In this document: piece by piece, positions 26,552 to 35,877 of the stretch
Numbering within the stretch: position 1 is the first letter of the stretch
Layout of the letters: every line of letters begins with the position of its first letter
Assembly: GCF_001709345.1 (NCBI RefSeq)
Contig: NZ_MDTQ01000001.1
Coordinates: 1,587,108 to 1,651,107, forward strand
Source of the DNA: Terasakiispira papahanaumokuakeensis
GTDB taxonomy: Bacteria; Pseudomonadota; Gammaproteobacteria; Pseudomonadales; Halomonadaceae
Direction: 5' to 3'
DNA length: 64,000 bases
Translations under genes and position numbers: made by a program
The notes under the pieces: generated by a model
Databases searched by the model: none
Told to the model about the DNA's origin: nothing
Seen by the model: the letters and a program-made list of their open reading frames with translations, nothing else

Positions 26552-27034
26552 ATGCAAGTTGCCGCTAACAAGGTCGTCGCGATCAATTACACTTTGACCA
26601 ACAACGACGGCCAGGTGCTGGACTCGTCACAAGGTCGCGAGCCGCTCCTGTATCTGCATGGGCATAGCAACATCATTCCCGGCCTGGAAAAAGCACTGGA
26701 AGAGCGTGCCGTAGGTGATCAAGTAGAGGTCACTGTGCAGCCGGAAGAGGCTTACGGTGAGCGTGATGATGCCATGATTCAGCAAGTAAGTCGCGAAGCA
26801 TTCCAAGGCGTTGATGATATTCAGCCTGGCATGCAGTTCCAAACTCAAGGTCCTGGCGGTGCATTGCTGGTGACGGTTATCGAAGCGGGTGATGAAGAAG
26901 TCACGATTGATGCGAACCACCCGCTGGCAGGGCAAACACTGAATTTTTCGGTCACGATCGAATCCGTTCGTGAAGCCTCTGAAGACGAAGTTCAACATGG
27001 GCATCCTCACGAAGGTGAGCATGCTCACGATTGA
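26552..27034 (+). CDS. slyD: FKBP-type peptidyl-prolyl isomerase, SlyD-like
   Basis: A 160-residue SlyD-type prolyl isomerase and chaperone. The FKBP domain starts VVAINYTLTNNDGQVLDSS, has PLLYLHGHSNIIPGLEKAL, and is split by the insert-in-flap chaperone domain (about residues 70-125, from PEEAYGERDDAMIQQV). NHPLAGQTLNFSVTIESVREAS returns to the FKBP domain. The short tail HGHPHEGEHAHD is histidine-rich, a metal-binding feature known in SlyD, though much shorter than in E. coli. It is followed about 100 bases later by a small membrane protein gene on the same strand. Confidence 0.92.
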   Translation: MQVAANKVVAINYTLTNNDGQVLDSSQGREPLLYLHGHSNIIPGLEKALEERAVGDQVEVTVQPEEAYGERDDAMIQQVSREAFQGVDDIQPGMQFQTQGPGGALLVTVIEAGDEEVTIDANHPLAGQTLNFSVTIESVREASEDEVQHGHPHEGEHAHD

Positions 27035-27140
27035 TCTAAGCCAGTATTCCTGACGTCTATTTTTGACAGGGGTCAGGAAAGAAACCTGTGGCAACTGCTA
27101 CCTTAAATACATCTCAAGAGACTTGGACCGGGAGCTTGTT

Positions 27141-27254
27141 ATGTACCTAGATGATGCAGTAGTCGCAGGTATACTCGTTGTGGTAGGGGCCTGTGTTTTT
27201 TTTGGTGGGTTTATTTATTACGCAGTAAAAGATGCCCACAAAAAGAAAAAGTAG
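27141..27254 (+). CDS. Small single-pass membrane protein (37 residues)
   Basis: From the ATG at 27141, with GGGAG six bases upstream, the protein is MYLDDAVVAGILVVVG..., one hydrophobic segment (about 8-29) and a basic tail ending in KDAHKKKK. The charge pattern predicts an N-out, C-in topology. A longer frame from 27063 lacks such a ribosome site. I do not recognise the family. It lies about 100 bases after slyD and could share its transcript. The good ribosome site and clear membrane design argue that it is expressed. Confidence 0.65.
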   Translation: MYLDDAVVAGILVVVGACVFFGGFIYYAVKDAHKKKK

Positions 27255-27711
27255 TGATGTTCGATCCTGTCAGGTGTCCGCTAGGACACAAGCAGCATCG
27301 AGAAACCCGCTACCCAAAAACAGAGTGCAGCTAGAGGGTTAAGCTACGCTGCACTCTGTAATACATATTCATGCCTGAATGTGTAATTTGTTATTTGATG
27401 ACTTAAGATTGGTTTATGGCTCAATTCAATAAAGATGTATGAGTTGATGCATAGGGATACACTGAATAAGTTCACACCAAGAGAGTCTTTCACGAACCTA
27501 GCACCAATCATTGCAGTTTTGCTCAAACCCGACTAATTTTAGTGCAAACCTCAACTTATTGTACTTCTTGCCGACTTAATCCATAAGGGCCTCTGGCACA
27601 GTCTGTTTTGATCATTAAGTTGTTGATCATTACATTAAGGCAACGTATTAAATGGAACTTCATGCATAGCAGGCCGTCCAAGTTTTATCATCACGATTGC
27701 AGGAGGGGATC
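27255..27711. other. Intergenic region with hairpins and a paired direct repeat
   Basis: About 457 bases without a convincing gene. A hairpin with 12-base perfect arms (ACAGAGTGCAGC at 27320-27331, GCTGCACTCTGT at 27348-27359) may end the slyD transcript. Further right, TTGATCATTA occurs at 27608-27617 and 27623-27632; each contains the palindrome TGATCA, and the 15-base spacing suggests a protein-binding site near the promoter of the next gene. Confidence 0.55.
27320..27359. terminator. Hairpin downstream of the small membrane protein gene
   Basis: Perfect 12-base arms with a 16-base loop that itself can pair (AGCT...). Followed by AATACATATTC, with no strong T tract. Probable transcript end for the slyD region; confidence is limited by the long loop. 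Confidence 0.5.
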
Positions 27712-28185
27712 ATGTTGGAGTCATCCGTTAATCAGGTTGCGCTAGCTCAGCGCCAGTCTCAAGGTGCAGACAATCAGGCTCGTCAGCAAGAAGCCCGGCG
27801 CGCAGAATCGACTGTTGAAGAACAGGCCAGTGCAGCTCCTGTCGCAGCAAGTGGCGTCTCATCACGTGATGTCCAGGAAACTTCCGTAGCTTCCCAGCCT
27901 GCTGATGTTGTGACTCGACTCGGTGAGACGCAGGAAAATGTGTCCCTTTATGAGCCGACAAAGCAAACCGGCGCTGTTATCCGCCCCAATATTTCTGTTG
28001 AGGATACTGCCACCTACACTCAGCAGCGACAAACTGAAGCTGTAGAAGAGAATAAAGGCGAGGATAGGGCAGCGGCATTGCGTGATCAGGATCAAGTGCA
28101 AATTGAAGAAGAAACCAATCAAGCCGCGGCCACATCTTCAGCGCCTCAGCGTGATTGGACCAATGATATTGATCAGCTGGTTTAG
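27712..28185 (+). CDS. Low-complexity, probably disordered hypothetical protein
   Basis: A 157-residue protein from the ATG at 27712, which has AGGAGGGG just upstream. I recognise no domain. The composition is strongly biased to Q, E, A, S, T and D, with no membrane segment or signal peptide and no cysteine. It is acidic and should be disordered. The first residues LESSVNQVALAQRQSQG resemble the start of small flagellar or motility-related proteins, but this is weak. It has its own region upstream and a strong terminator after it, so it is probably a real, single-gene unit. Confidence 0.7.
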   Translation: MLESSVNQVALAQRQSQGADNQARQQEARRAESTVEEQASAAPVAASGVSSRDVQETSVASQPADVVTRLGETQENVSLYEPTKQTGAVIRPNISVEDTATYTQQRQTEAVEENKGEDRAAALRDQDQVQIEEETNQAAATSSAPQRDWTNDIDQLV

Positions 28186-28240
28186 CTCTGATAACGCGTT
28201 TCTAGCTTAGAAACACAACCAGCAGTTACTTCACTTGAAT

Positions 28241-28277
28241 AAAAAGGCTTCACGCCATTGAGCGTGAAGCCTTTTTT
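28241..28277. terminator. Strong bidirectional terminator
   Basis: Perfect 15-base arms AAAAAGGCTTCACGC and GCGTGAAGCCTTTTT with a CATTGA loop. It lies between the converging disordered-protein gene and argF and works on both strands by its A and T flanks. Confidence 0.93.
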
Positions 28278-28341
28278 ATAATATTGCTCATTGTGTCATG
28301 AATGATGCTAAAAGAGGTCCGCTAGACAGCCCCTATAGATC

Positions 28342-29253
28342 CTACCGATGGCCAATGATCAAGAATTCCAACAATGCTTTTTGGGCATGTAAACGATTGC
28401 CCGCTTCTTCCCAGACAACGGCTCGCTCATCCTCCAGCATATCTTCACTGATTTCTTCGCCTCGATGTGCCGGAAGGCAGTGCAGGAAGAGGGCATCGCG
28501 GTCAGCAATATTCATCAGGGCAGGAGAGACCTGGTAATCAGCAAAATCCTTTTCACGTTTAGCCTGTTCTTCTTCTTGACCCATTGAAGCCCAAACATCA
28601 GTCACAACCATGTGGGCTCCTTCAACTGCAGCCTTGGGGTCGCGAATAATATTGACTCGGTCTCGATTATTCTCCAGTAACGCATGGTCTGGCTCATAAC
28701 CTTCTGGGCACGCAATATTCAGCTGAAAGTCAAACTGGCGAGCAGCATTAATATAGGAGTTACACATGTTGTTGCCATCACCGACCCAAGTCACGCGCTT
28801 TCCTTGCAAGCTCCCACGCGCCTCAACATAGGTCTGAACATCAGCAAGCAGCTGGCAAGGGTGATTATAATCGGTTAATGCATTAATCACCGGCACCGTT
28901 GAATGAGCGGCAAACGTTTCAACCGCGTCATGAGAAAAAGTTCTAATCATGACGGCATCCACCATTTGAGAGAGCACTCGGGCAGTATCCGGAATCGGTT
29001 CACCACGGCCGAGTTGTGTATCACGAGGGGATAAGAACATCGCCGCCCCGCCAAGCTGGGCCATACCCGCCTCAAAGGATACTCGTGTTCTTGTAGAGGA
29101 CTTTTCAAAAATCATCGACAAGACTTTTCCCTTTAGCGGCTCATCAATCAAACCTGCTTTATGGCGTCGCTTTAACTCAATGGCACGCTGAATCAGCCGC
29201 TCGAGCTCTTGAGGTGAAAGATCAAGAAGGGAAAGAAAATGTCGAACGCTCAT
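28342..29253 (-). CDS. argF: Ornithine carbamoyltransferase
   Basis: Forms citrulline from ornithine and carbamoyl phosphate, the sixth step of arginine synthesis. The 303-residue protein has the carbamoyl-phosphate site S53-TRTR ([11 protein letters not shown]), the ornithine-side [11 protein letters not shown] loop, and the HCLP motif in [21 protein letters not shown]-like HPCQLLADV is also present. Length and motifs are those of anabolic enzymes. The argG gene lies 2.7 kb away on the other strand. GGAG-type bases (AGGAGATTTG) precede the start. Confidence 0.96.
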   Translation of the reverse strand: MSVRHFLSLLDLSPQELERLIQRAIELKRRHKAGLIDEPLKGKVLSMIFEKSSTRTRVSFEAGMAQLGGAAMFLSPRDTQLGRGEPIPDTARVLSQMVDAVMIRTFSHDAVETFAAHSTVPVINALTDYNHPCQLLADVQTYVEARGSLQGKRVTWVGDGNNMCNSYINAARQFDFQLNIACPEGYEPDHALLENNRDRVNIIRDPKAAVEGAHMVVTDVWASMGQEEEQAKREKDFADYQVSPALMNIADRDALFLHCLPAHRGEEISEDMLEDERAVVWEEAGNRLHAQKALLEFLIIGHR

Positions 29254-29519
29254 GAATCAAATCTCCTGCATTGACAGCGCTCAGGCCAGTGTTGAAACTA
29301 GCTAATACCTTGTTCTGCGAGCGTTATCAGTCGGTTGAAAACCAAAAGAGTAATGTTAAGCACTCATATGCCTTGTGGCAATGTCAAAGTCAGATTCTCT
29401 ACAAGAATAGGGCAAAGTTAGTGCTGTTCAAGGCGTTGCCATAACGATAAAATTGACTATTAAGGTAGGAAATTTCGTAGTAGCCATGTCTCATCATGGC
29501 TCAACAAAGGTGCAAACTC

Positions 29520-29852
29520 ATGTCTGATACTCTCACGAACATTAAAGAACAAATTGCCAGCAACCCGATTCTGATTTATATGAAAGGTACGCCACAACTT
29601 CCCCAGTGCGGCTTTTCTGCTCAATCGGTTCAGGCATTAATGGCCTGCGGCGAAAAGTTTGCTTATGTGAATATTTTAGAGCATCCAGATATTCGTGCTG
29701 AGCTTCCCGTATATGCCGAGTGGCCCACCTTTCCTCAATTATGGGTCAATGGCGAGCTGATTGGCGGTAACGACATTATCACTGACCTTTATCAGCAAGG
29801 TGAGCTTCAAAAAATCATTCAGGAAGCTGCCCAGGGCACCGCTCAAGCCTAA
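29520..29852 (+). CDS. grxD: Monothiol glutaredoxin 4
   Basis: A 110-residue monothiol glutaredoxin. C30-G-F-S is the active site, in QLPQCGFSAQSVQAL, which in this family binds a [2Fe-2S] cluster together with glutathione. WPTFPQLWVNGELIGGNDII completes the glutathione-binding part. It delivers iron-sulfur clusters rather than acting as a general reductant. The ATG at 29520 has AAAGG nine bases upstream; an earlier ATG at 29496 adds an odd leader. Closed by the hairpin at 29877-29911. Confidence 0.95.
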   Translation: MSDTLTNIKEQIASNPILIYMKGTPQLPQCGFSAQSVQALMACGEKFAYVNILEHPDIRAELPVYAEWPTFPQLWVNGELIGGNDIITDLYQQGELQKIIQEAAQGTAQA

Positions 29853-29876
29853 AACGATTTAGCTGTCCTGTTATTT

Positions 29877-29911
29877 AAAAAGAGGCCCGGGCGTTAGCCC
29901 GGGCTTCTTTT
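29877..29911 (+). terminator. Terminator after grxD
   Basis: GCCCGGGC repeated as a self-complementary pair around GTTA, with A residues before and CTTCTTTT after. The A-rich left side allows use by rnt on the other strand too. Confidence 0.9.
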
Positions 29912-29951
29912 GTATCAAGGTTGGTTTTGATTTAGGGCCATGAGACAAGAC

Positions 29952-30614
29952 TTAGTCATCTTCTAAGGCTTGCTCGGTCAGGGCCCATCCACCCAGCTCT
30001 TTCCACCGGTTTATAATGGAGCAAAAGAGCTCTGCTGTTCGCTCAGTATCATAGCGTGCAGAGTGCGCTTGATCATTATCGAAAGGAATGCCCGCCAGCT
30101 TACATGCTCGAGCCAAAACCGTTTGACCAAATGCCATACCGCCTAATGTCGCGGTATCAAAGCTTGAGAACGGATGGAACGGGTTACGCTTAATGCCACA
30201 ACGACTGACGGCAGCATTTAAAAAGCCCTGATCAAAACTCGAATTGTGCCCAACTAAAATGGCACGAGTACAATCATGAGATTTCACCGACTTACGCACC
30301 GATTTGAAAACTTGGCTCAAGGCTTCGTTTTCCGGTACTGACATACTTTTTCGAAGGGGGTTATCCAGGTCGATACGGGTAAACTCTAGTGCAGATTGCT
30401 CGATATTGGCACCTTCAAATGGCTCGACATGGCAAGCCACGGTATGCTCAGGAATCAACATACCACTTTCATCCATCGTAATTGTGGTTGCAGCAATTTC
30501 AAGCAAAGCATCTGTCTGAGCATTAAATCCTGCGGTTTCCACGTCGACCACCACGGGCAAGTATCCACGGAATCGTCCTGACATGGGGTGTTTGACGTGT
30601 GATGTGGAGGCCAT
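29952..30614 (-). CDS. rnt: Ribonuclease T
   Basis: A 221-residue DEDDh exonuclease that trims 3' ends of tRNA and other stable RNAs. The catalytic residues are visible: VVDVETAGF (D and E), [10 protein letters not shown] (D) and [15 protein letters not shown] (H and D). [23 protein letters not shown] is the standard RNase T beginning. The ATG at 30614 has AGAGGA six bases upstream; the upstream ATG at 30674 adds an N-terminus not seen in the family. It converges on grxD. Confidence 0.95.
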   Translation of the reverse strand: MASTSHVKHPMSGRFRGYLPVVVDVETAGFNAQTDALLEIAATTITMDESGMLIPEHTVACHVEPFEGANIEQSALEFTRIDLDNPLRKSMSVPENEALSQVFKSVRKSVKSHDCTRAILVGHNSSFDQGFLNAAVSRCGIKRNPFHPFSSFDTATLGGMAFGQTVLARACKLAGIPFDNDQAHSARYDTERTAELFCSIINRWKELGGWALTEQALEDD

Positions 30615-30900
30615 CGAGTCCTCTCCAGCTGCAATTTGACAATATAAACAGTGCGCAAGCTTAACATAGTCCATCGTCTCAAGGTGATGTCGTCACAAGG
30701 AGAATTACGATAAACCTGAATGCAATGAAGCCGATACGATTCCCATCATCATGATTTCAGTTAACAAAATTAAGACCAATGGCTAAAGCTATAGGGATCA
30801 CTGCCGTTATACTAGGTAATAATGTTATTGGCAGTACAGCGTCTTTATTGTCAAATACAAGTGTTGTCGATTGCCGTCAAAGCTTAGGAGCAGTGCCCCA

Positions 30901-31794
30901 ATGCAACGATTCATTGTCCGACGAGGTGTCCCTTTAATCTTGGCATTGTGCGCTGTTGGTGGGGCAGCACAAGCAGCGGTTTACCAAGCTGATTATGATG
31001 AGGGACAGTGGCAAGCGACAACCCCATCGCCACTACAGTGCGAACTCACACACTATATTCCGCGCTTCGGCCAAGCTCGTTTTATTCATCGTGCAGGTGA
31101 AGACACCAAGTTTCAAATTAGGCCTTTTCGGAGCGCATTAAAGCAGGGGAGTGTTCAACTGGTGGCAATGGCCCCAGGATGGCGCCCAGGTTCAGGGACT
31201 CATCAAATTGGGCGAGTTCAATTCAAAACCAATGACGAGTGGATTAAAGTGGGCCCTGGACAAACCGCTTTAATGATTGAATCCCTTCGTCAAGGGCTGA
31301 TGCCCTCCATGCTTCAGGAAGATCGCGATCATCGTATTGAAGCACGCGTTGCCAGTATTTCACCGCTCAGGTTCGATGAAGCCTATGGCCGTTTTCAACT
31401 CTGTGAAGCTCAGCTGCTGCCTGTCAACTATGACCAAATCAGCAATACGGTACTGAACTATGCGAGCGGCGCCGACACGCTGACGGTTCAAGATAAAGCC
31501 ATGCTAGACCTGATTGTTCGCTACATTAAAGCGGATCCCGATGTCTCTTATGTCTTTATCGACTCCCATACAGACTCTCGTGGGACTCGGCGTAACAACC
31601 GACAATTATCTAAAAACCGAGCGGATATGGTACTTAACTACCTGATTGCACGTGGTTTGGACCAGGAAATGATCACATCACGTTATCACGGTGAGCGTTA
31701 TCCGGTGGCCAGTAATGCGACAGCCAGTGGACGCGCCAAGAACCGACGAGTGACCGTTCGCCTAGAAAAAGAGAATGAAGTAAACCCCCTCTGA
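30901..31794 (+). CDS. motY: MotY-like OmpA-domain protein
   Basis: A 297-residue exported protein. A signal peptide (about 1-26, ending AAQA) is followed by a MotY-type N-terminal domain (YQADYDEGQWQATTPSPLQCELTHYIPRFGQARF, split by variation) with paired cysteines. The C-terminal OmpA-like peptidoglycan-binding domain (about 190-290) has FIDSHTDSRGTRRNNRQLSKNRADMV and ASGRAKNRRVTVRL. MotY forms a ring that helps anchor the flagellar stator. The ATG at 30901 is preceded by AGGAG ten bases upstream. Known neighbours rnt and argG fit related genomes. Confidence 0.88.
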   Translation: MQRFIVRRGVPLILALCAVGGAAQAAVYQADYDEGQWQATTPSPLQCELTHYIPRFGQARFIHRAGEDTKFQIRPFRSALKQGSVQLVAMAPGWRPGSGTHQIGRVQFKTNDEWIKVGPGQTALMIESLRQGLMPSMLQEDRDHRIEARVASISPLRFDEAYGRFQLCEAQLLPVNYDQISNTVLNYASGADTLTVQDKAMLDLIVRYIKADPDVSYVFIDSHTDSRGTRRNNRQLSKNRADMVLNYLIARGLDQEMITSRYHGERYPVASNATASGRAKNRRVTVRLEKENEVNPL

Positions 31795-31838
31795 CGTATA
31801 CCTTTTCATCAGGTATACTTCCTAACTACTTGTTTCTT

Positions 31839-31864
31839 AACCGGCTGCCTTTTGGCAGCCGGTT
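31839..31864 (+). terminator. Hairpin after the motY-like gene
   Basis: Perfect 11-base arms AACCGGCTGCC and GGCAGCCGGTT with a TTTT loop. A smaller hairpin (GTATACC/GGTATAC) lies just before. The T tract is weak (GTGCTGT), but the stem is strong. Confidence 0.75.
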
Positions 31865-31939
31865 GTGCTGTATTCACTAATACAGAGACTCAACGACTGG
31901 AACAGTGCGTATTGAAGCGCCATTTATTGGGAGTGCATC

Positions 31940-33160
31940 ATGTCAGACATTAAAAAGGTCGTCCTAGCCTATTCTGGCGGGCTGGATACCTCGATCATAT
32001 TGCGTTGGTTACAAGAAACCTATCAATGTGAAGTTGTTACTTTCACCGCTGACCTAGGCCAGGGCGAAGAATTAGAGCCTGCACGCGCCAAGGCACAGCA
32101 GATGGGTATCAAAGAGATTTACATTGAAGACCTGCGCGAAGAGTTTGTCCGTGATTATGTCTTCCCCATGTTCCGCGCCAATACCGTTTATGAAGGCGAA
32201 TATCTGCTGGGCACGTCTATTGCCCGCCCATTGATTGCCAAACGATTAGTTGAAATCGCCAACGAAACTGGGGCCGATGCTATTTCTCATGGTGCGACTG
32301 GCAAGGGTAATGACCAGGTTCGCTTTGAGCTTGGCGCTTATGCCCTTAAGCCGGGTATCCAAGTGATCGCCCCTTGGCGTGAGTGGGATCTGTTGTCACG
32401 CGAAAAGTTGATGACTTATGCCAAAAATAATGACATCCCGGTCGACTTTGCTAAGCAAGGGACCAAGTCGCCTTATTCAATGGATGCCAACCTGCTTCAT
32501 ATTTCCTATGAGGGCGGGATTCTGGAAAATCCATGGACAGAAGCTGAAGAAGAAATGTGGCGCTGGAGTGTCAGCCCTGAGCAAGCGCCAGAGCAGCCCA
32601 CTTACATTGAGCTGACTTATGAGAAAGGGGATATCGTTGCCATTGATGGTGAACGTCTCAAGCCTCATGAAGTGTTGAGCAAGCTGAATAAATTGGGCGG
32701 GGAGAACGGTATCGGCCGCCTGGATTTAGTTGAAAACCGTTATGTCGGCATGAAATCACGGGGATGCTACGAAACCCCCGGAGGTACCATCATGCTGAAA
32801 GCACACCGTGCGATCGAATCTATTACGCTGGACCGTGAAGTAGCCCACTTGAAAGATGAACTCATGCCTAAATATGCTGAGATCATCTATAACGGCTACT
32901 GGTGGAGCCCTGAGCGTCAAATGATGCAGCAAATGATTGATGAATCACAAAAGGTCGTCAATGGTGTTGTAAGGCTCAAACTCTATAAAGGGAATGTGAT
33001 TGTGGCTGGTCGCCAATCACCTGACTCTCTGTTTGATGAATCTATTGCAACGTTCGAAGACGATGCCGGTGCCTACGATCAGAAAGATGCTGCAGGCTTT
33101 ATCAAACTGAATGCCTTGCGTTTACGGATCGCTGCCAACAAAGGCCGCGGCCAACTTTAA
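31940..33160 (+). CDS. argG: Argininosuccinate synthase
   Basis: Joins citrulline and aspartate with ATP to form argininosuccinate, the seventh step of arginine synthesis. The 406-residue protein starts with the ATP-pyrophosphatase loop [18 protein letters not shown] and has [15 protein letters not shown] and [22 protein letters not shown], all diagnostic of ArgG. GGGAG lies eight bases before the ATG. Single-gene unit between two hairpins. Confidence 0.97.
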   Translation: MSDIKKVVLAYSGGLDTSIILRWLQETYQCEVVTFTADLGQGEELEPARAKAQQMGIKEIYIEDLREEFVRDYVFPMFRANTVYEGEYLLGTSIARPLIAKRLVEIANETGADAISHGATGKGNDQVRFELGAYALKPGIQVIAPWREWDLLSREKLMTYAKNNDIPVDFAKQGTKSPYSMDANLLHISYEGGILENPWTEAEEEMWRWSVSPEQAPEQPTYIELTYEKGDIVAIDGERLKPHEVLSKLNKLGGENGIGRLDLVENRYVGMKSRGCYETPGGTIMLKAHRAIESITLDREVAHLKDELMPKYAEIIYNGYWWSPERQMMQQMIDESQKVVNGVVRLKLYKGNVIVAGRQSPDSLFDESIATFEDDAGAYDQKDAAGFIKLNALRLRIAANKGRGQL

Positions 33161-33173
33161 GCGTATGTAAAAC

Positions 33174-33200
33174 CCCGGGGTTGCTTGGCGTAACCCCGGG
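33174..33200 (+). terminator. Hairpin after argG
   Basis: Arms CCCGGGGTT (33174-33182) and AACCCCGGG (33192-33200). No T tract follows, so termination may depend on other factors. Confidence 0.6.
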
Positions 33201-33333
33201 CCTAGAATACTTTGTCAATGAACATGATAAAGTACGACGCTAAATTGAATGATTTTGATGTTGTTATACCGTTAAGTTTGATTGTGGAATAATGGCGACA
33301 CGTTAACTCTATTGCGAGCTCGGATTACTTCTT

Positions 33334-33630
33334 ATGGGATTTTTTGATTGGCTCACGGGAAAACACAAAGACCGTAATGCACCGGAAACAGTCGTTGAAG
33401 GCATTGCATATAACGGCTATATGATCTATCCGATCCCGGCACAGCAAGGGAATAGCTACCGTGTATCGGGGCGTATTTGTCAGGAAGTTGAAGGGGAGGA
33501 GCCCCGTACTTATCACTTTGAACGCTCAGACCTCCTTCCCAGCAAGGCTCAGGCCCATGAGTTAATGCTAATGAAGGCAAAGCGCTTTATTGATGAGCGC
33601 GGCGATCAAATGTTTAATGACCCGTCATAA
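33334..33630 (+). CDS. HlyU family protein
   Basis: A 98-residue protein of the HlyU family (Pfam HlyU). MGFFDWLTGK at the N-terminus, YNGYMIYPIPAQQGNSYRVSGRICQEV in the middle and HFERSDLLPSKAQAHELMLMKAKRFIDERGDQMF at the end match the family closely. The Vibrio HlyU that activates haemolysin genes is a different, ArsR-type protein in some usages, so a regulatory role should not be assumed. It is a short single-gene unit with unknown function. Confidence 0.82.
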   Translation: MGFFDWLTGKHKDRNAPETVVEGIAYNGYMIYPIPAQQGNSYRVSGRICQEVEGEEPRTYHFERSDLLPSKAQAHELMLMKAKRFIDERGDQMFNDPS

Positions 33631-33703
33631 CATCCGTCGTTGTTGAGTCACCGATACGGAGTAGAAACGCTTCTGTAGCGATCTACTCACGTATATCATC
33701 GCA

Positions 33704-34087
33704 TCAATCTCTTTCGATTAACTCGATCTTATAGCCATCAGGGTCGGTGACGAAAGCAATCATCGTGGTCCCACCTTTGACTGGACCAGGTTCACGAGTC
33801 ACTTGACCACCGGCATCACGGATACGCTCACAGGCACTTTTGACATCGTCAACAGCGAGGGCGATATGACCAAAAGCATTACCCATATCGTAACTTGATT
33901 GCCCCCAGTTGTAGGTCAACTCAAGCACTGCCGTATCACTTTCTTCTCCGTAACCGACAAAGGCCAACGTATATTCATAAGCCTTGTTTTCTTCCTGGCG
34001 CAATAGTTTCATACCCAAAACGCGAGTATAGAAATCAATCGCGCGATTGAGGTCACCGACACGTAGCATAGTGTGCAATATTCTCAT
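33704..34087 (-). CDS. gloA: Lactoylglutathione lyase (glyoxalase I)
   Basis: A 127-residue glyoxalase I, converting the methylglyoxal-glutathione adduct to lactoylglutathione. The N-terminus [30 protein letters not shown] holds the first metal histidine, [11 protein letters not shown] the first glutamate, [10 protein letters not shown] the second histidine, and [13 protein letters not shown] the second glutamate. The length and lack of a helix insertion point to the nickel-dependent class. Single gene. Confidence 0.96.
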   Translation of the reverse strand: MRILHTMLRVGDLNRAIDFYTRVLGMKLLRQEENKAYEYTLAFVGYGEESDTAVLELTYNWGQSSYDMGNAFGHIALAVDDVKSACERIRDAGGQVTREPGPVKGGTTMIAFVTDPDGYKIELIERD

Positions 34088-34230
34088 GATGGGATTGTCC
34101 TCATCCGGTCGTCAGGTGTATACATCAAAACGTAGACTAGCAAGCGATTTGTTTCATGACATGATATGCATAATACAAGACACTCCAGCTCAGCCTAAAG
34201 TTCAATAAAATCATAACACTAGGAGTTAGT

Positions 34231-35094
34231 GTGCCGTTAAAAGATACGCTCTTGGCCTTGTTGGTCATAGGAATTTGGGGGCTGAATGTGATCGCCATCA
34301 AATTTGCAGTGGCTGAAATGCCTCCCTTATTACTCATGACGCTCAGGTTTATACTGGTGGCACTTATCCTAGTTCCATTTTATCGAGTACCACGCCAGCA
34401 GTGGCCTTTCTTGATAGTGCTATCCATGACATTCGGTAGCCTGCATTTTGCATTACTTTTCATTGGACTGCAGCAAGCTGAAGCGGGTACTGGTGCATTG
34501 CTTGTCCAAATGGGAACGCCCTTTGCGACTTTACTTGCGGTCATTTTTCTCAAGGAAAAGCTGAATACTCGCAAGCTTCTCGGCCTAATCGCCGCCTTCT
34601 TAGGCGTCATCGTCCTTGCAGGCGGGCCCAATCTGCCTCACTTAATGCCGATGATAATATTGCTTTTCAGTGCCCTGGGGTGGGCGATATCTCAGCTGTT
34701 AATCAAGCAAGGTCCACCCATCAAGCCTTTAGCGCTAGCCGGTTGGGTGGCCCTGTTTTCAATACCTCAACTTGCCTTGGCCAGTGCGCTTTTTGAATCA
34801 GGGCAGTGGCAGGCAATGAAAGAAGCCAGCTTCATCAGTTGGGGCGGGCTACTCTATACGGTGTTTTTATCATCAATTGTGGCGTATGGGCTTTGGTACG
34901 GACTGTTGAGGCGTCACCCGGTCAACCTGGTTGTTCCCTTTACATTACTCATGCCAGTGATAGCGGTCTTATTGGGTATTTGGCTCATGGGAGATGTGAT
35001 GAATCTTTACAAAGGGATAGGGGGATTATTGGTGATTGCAGGCCTCGGTTTTATCGTCATGCCCTGGCCTTTAACTCGGCGCTTAATCTCTTAG
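34231..35094 (+). CDS. EamA/DMT family transporter
   Basis: A 287-residue membrane protein with about ten segments arranged as two EamA repeats (residues about 5-135 and 150-280). WGLNVIAIKFAVAEMPPLLLMTLRF is the typical start and GWAISQLLIKQGP opens the second repeat. Probably exports an amino acid or other metabolite; in E. coli style naming it resembles EamA/YdcZ-type exporters. GTG at 34231 is supported by AGGAG six bases upstream. Confidence 0.88.
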   Translation: MPLKDTLLALLVIGIWGLNVIAIKFAVAEMPPLLLMTLRFILVALILVPFYRVPRQQWPFLIVLSMTFGSLHFALLFIGLQQAEAGTGALLVQMGTPFATLLAVIFLKEKLNTRKLLGLIAAFLGVIVLAGGPNLPHLMPMIILLFSALGWAISQLLIKQGPPIKPLALAGWVALFSIPQLALASALFESGQWQAMKEASFISWGGLLYTVFLSSIVAYGLWYGLLRRHPVNLVVPFTLLMPVIAVLLGIWLMGDVMNLYKGIGGLLVIAGLGFIVMPWPLTRRLIS

Positions 35095-35102
35095 CTCGAT
35101 CC

Positions 35103-35129
35103 GACGATGCGCCCGACGGGCGCATCGTC
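35103..35129 (+). terminator. Hairpin after the DMT transporter gene
   Basis: Perfect 12-base arms GACGATGCGCCC and GGGCGCATCGTC with a three-base loop. No T tract; it lies between two converging genes and could serve both. Confidence 0.7.
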
Positions 35130-35163
35130 ACTAGGCTCCTCGACTACACCGAGACGCTTAAGA

Positions 35164-35799
35164 TCAAAGTTCAACCTTATCCCTGTACTCGCACAGATCT
35201 TCAATCACACAGCTCCCACAGCGGGGCTTACGCGCGATACAGGTATAACGACCGTGTAAGATCAACCAATGATGAGCATCTTGCTTAAACTCTGACGGTA
35301 CATAACGAAGCAGTTTCTTTTCGACTTCTAACACGTCTTTTCCTGGTGCCAAACCGGTCCGATTAGATACACGAAAGATATGCGTATCCACAGCAATGGT
35401 TGGCTGCCCAAAAGCAGTATTTAAAATCACATTCGCCGTTTTTCTGCCAACACCCGGCAATGCTTCCAAGGCTGCCCGGGTTTTAGGCACCTCACTTTGA
35501 TGTTTCTCTACCAGCAAGTGGCAGGTTTTCATGAGGTTTTCAGCTTTGGTGTTATAGAGCCCTATTGTCTTGATATACGTTTTTAAACCCTCAAGCCCTA
35601 GGTCGATAATCGCCTGGGGCGTATTCGCCACAGGAAAGAGTTTGGCCGTCGCTTTATTGACGCCCACATCGGTTGCTTGGGCTGAAAGTAAAACAGCGGT
35701 TAACAACTCAAATGGCGTTGCCCAGTTTAATTCCGTCGTCGGTTCTGGAATATGGACTTTTAGTCGCTCAAAAATTTCTCTACGCTTGGCCGCGTTCAT
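35164..35799 (-). CDS. nth: Endonuclease III
   Basis: A 211-residue base-excision repair glycosylase and AP lyase for oxidised pyrimidines. The helix-hairpin-helix LPGVGRKTANVI contains the catalytic lysine, and TIAVDTHIFRV the catalytic aspartate. Four cysteines near the C-terminus (CIARKPRCGSCVIEDLC) hold the [4Fe-4S] cluster in the C-x6-C-x2-C-x5-C pattern. It is the seventh gene of the rsxABCDGE-nth order known from E. coli, 78 bases after rsxE. Confidence 0.97.
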   Translation of the reverse strand: MNAAKRREIFERLKVHIPEPTTELNWATPFELLTAVLLSAQATDVGVNKATAKLFPVANTPQAIIDLGLEGLKTYIKTIGLYNTKAENLMKTCHLLVEKHQSEVPKTRAALEALPGVGRKTANVILNTAFGQPTIAVDTHIFRVSNRTGLAPGKDVLEVEKKLLRYVPSEFKQDAHHWLILHGRYTCIARKPRCGSCVIEDLCEYRDKVEL

Positions 35800-35877
35800 G
35801 CAGTCACGGTCTCCTCATATTCAAATCAAATCACGCTTGAATCAATTCGCGCTTCGATTTAATGGCACTCAAACGAC

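Noticed and set aside
34806..35288. Plus-strand 160-residue open frame across the DMT transporter end and nth
   Set aside because: It lies in a shifted frame over two real genes and crosses a strong hairpin; no domain is visible.
35541..35558. A 17-base match between nth and the tandem duplication at the AraC-family gene end
   Set aside because: Both stretches encode GLYN with the same codons, so the match is explained by the shared peptide and is not a dispersed repeat.
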